DNA of 64,000 nucleotides, taken from assembly GCF_001420605.1 (NCBI RefSeq), contig NZ_LJIZ01000003.1:610095-674094 (forward strand). Direction: 5' to 3'. The notes under the pieces were generated by a model, which worked only from the letters and a program-made list of their open reading frames with translations, was not told the DNA's origin and made no database searches. Made by a program: the position numbers and the translations under genes. The first letter of the stretch is position 1. The number at the start of each line of letters is the position of its first letter. The stretch comes from Bacillus sp. FJAT-25509. Lineage in GTDB: Bacteria; Bacillota; Bacilli; Bacillales; Bacillaceae_G. Below are positions 63,344-64,000 of the stretch, piece by piece.

Positions 63344-64000
63344 ATGAAAAGTTCTAAAATCCAATTACCTCTTCAAACATCAAGTCTCATCGTAGGGTTC
63401 ATGGTTTGGGTACTCATTTCTTCACTCATGCCAAATATTCGCCAAGATATTGAATTAACAAATGGTCAAGTCTCTTTAGTCACTGCCATCCCTGTAATTT
63501 TAGGAAGCATCTTACGTATTCCAATCGGGTATTACACAAATCGATTTGGAGCTAGACCCATTTTCACCATCTGTTTTCTTGCACTTTTATTTCCTGTATT
63601 TTTCATTAGTCATGCTGATTCACTTTTAGATTTAGTTATTGGAGGATTGTTTGTTGGTATAGGTGGTGCAATCTTTTCAATCGGAGTCACTTCACTACCA
63701 AAGTATTATTCTTCAAATAAACATGGTTTTGTGAATGGAATCTATGGTTCTGGTAATATCGGTACAGCCATTACTGCATTTTCGGCACCTGTTTTAGCTA
63801 AATCATTTGGTTGGGAAACAACAGTCAGATTTTATTTAGTTTTACTAATTGCGTTTGCCCTATTAAATTTTCTATTCGGTGATAAAAATGAGAAGAAAGT
63901 AAATGTTCCAATTGTAAAGCAGGTAAAAGAGGTTTATCGTAATTCAACTTTATGGTCACTTAATTTATTCTATTTCATAACTTTCGGATCGTTTGTTGCC
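63344..64000 (+). CDS. narK: Nitrate/nitrite transporter NarK (3' end beyond window)
   Basis: MFS transporter for nitrate uptake and nitrite export in anaerobic respiration. ATG 63344 follows GAAAGGGG. The 219 visible residues contain six TM segments, the LRIPIGYYTNRFGARPIF loop (MFS motif A with the NarK-type Arg) and the nitrate signature region GIGGAIFSIGVTSLPKYYSSNKHG, followed by GIYGSGNIGTAITAF. It runs off the window end. The Fnr-box promoter upstream matches control of narK in B. subtilis. Confidence 0.92.
   Translation, partial: MKSSKIQLPLQTSSLIVGFMVWVLISSLMPNIRQDIELTNGQVSLVTAIPVILGSILRIPIGYYTNRFGARPIFTICFLALLFPVFFISHADSLLDLVIGGLFVGIGGAIFSIGVTSLPKYYSSNKHGFVNGIYGSGNIGTAITAFSAPVLAKSFGWETTVRFYLVLLIAFALLNFLFGDKNEKKVNVPIVKQVKEVYRNSTLWSLNLFYFITFGSFVA

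Overview
The window is low-GC Firmicutes DNA from an endospore-forming Bacillaceae. The evidence is the full spoIIA-sigF operon, a seven-gene spoVA operon, spmA-spmB, dacB, dacF, spoIIM and a YjcZ-type small spore protein, together with Bacillus-type resABCDE, ypuA, ypuF, ypuI, ribT and yqzK. Gene order is a rearranged but recognisable version of the Bacillus subtilis resE-to-nudF segment. A Gottfriedia- or Bacillus-like genus is plausible, but the species cannot be read from the sequence. I see no tRNA, rRNA, CRISPR array, transposase or prophage.

Layout. 0-1 kb: the start of a vitamin B12 (or similar chelate) binding lipoprotein behind a cobalamin riboswitch with terminator. 1.1-8.3 kb (all minus): resE, resD, resC, resB, resA (redox regulation and cytochrome c maturation), then rluB. 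8.5-9.1 kb: two tandem paralogous small proteins. 9.4-12.8 kb: a methionine-to-cysteine recycling operon, mccA-mccB-yrrT-luxS. 12.9-20 kb: spmB, spmA, dacB, a SodF-like superoxide dismutase, a YqjA-like membrane protein, ypuI, scpB, scpA. 20-24.2 kb: YjcZ-type peptide, ypuF, ribT, a cupin protein, ppiB, ypuA. 24.5-32.5 kb: the spoVA operon, sigF, spoIIAB, spoIIAA and dacF. 32.6-43 kb: an accessory stretch absent from this position in B. subtilis, with a GntR/ABC transporter operon, purine permease, nucleoside hydrolase, small membrane proteins, at least one frameshifted gene and an ABC-class P-loop ATPase. 43.1-51.4 kb: pdp, punA, deoB (nucleoside salvage), a TerC-type exporter behind a yybP-ykoY (Mn2+) riboswitch, map, xerD, yqzK, fur, spoIIM. 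51.5-58.6 kb: hydrolase, DUF975 protein, nudF, aldo/keto reductase, GrpB protein, a MarR regulator with its drug-efflux MFS, and an unknown protein. 58.7-64 kb: an anaerobic block with hcp, moaA, fnr, a helix-turn-helix-less Crp/Fnr-like protein, and the start of narK.

How the parts connect. The right end reads as an Fnr regulon. Four promoters (hcp, moaA, the Crp-like gene, narK) carry TGTGA-N6-TCACA boxes, three perfect and one with a single mismatch, and in every case the box centre lies exactly 29.5 bp from the -10 hexamer. This is the class II (-41.5) activation position, and fnr itself lies among them. ResDE at the left end is the classical upstream partner of Fnr in Bacillus anaerobic respiration. 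The sporulation block couples early forespore control (spoIIA, with a good sigma-H promoter) to late dipicolinate transport (spoVA, with a candidate sigma-G promoter).

Structure not explained by genes. Three intergenic arrays share a degenerate repeat of about 21 bp with core TRCAAWTAA, around 9.36, 22.4 and 24.3 kb. A second family has a 40-bp conserved end (AGTGTGTAGACAAAGT, then TTTTCAGACTGA) and sits between a gene end and its terminator at 48.7 and 60.2 kb. At 60.2 kb it is GC-rich and flanked by exact 27-bp copies of the terminator hairpin. These two families are the best candidates for something undescribed.
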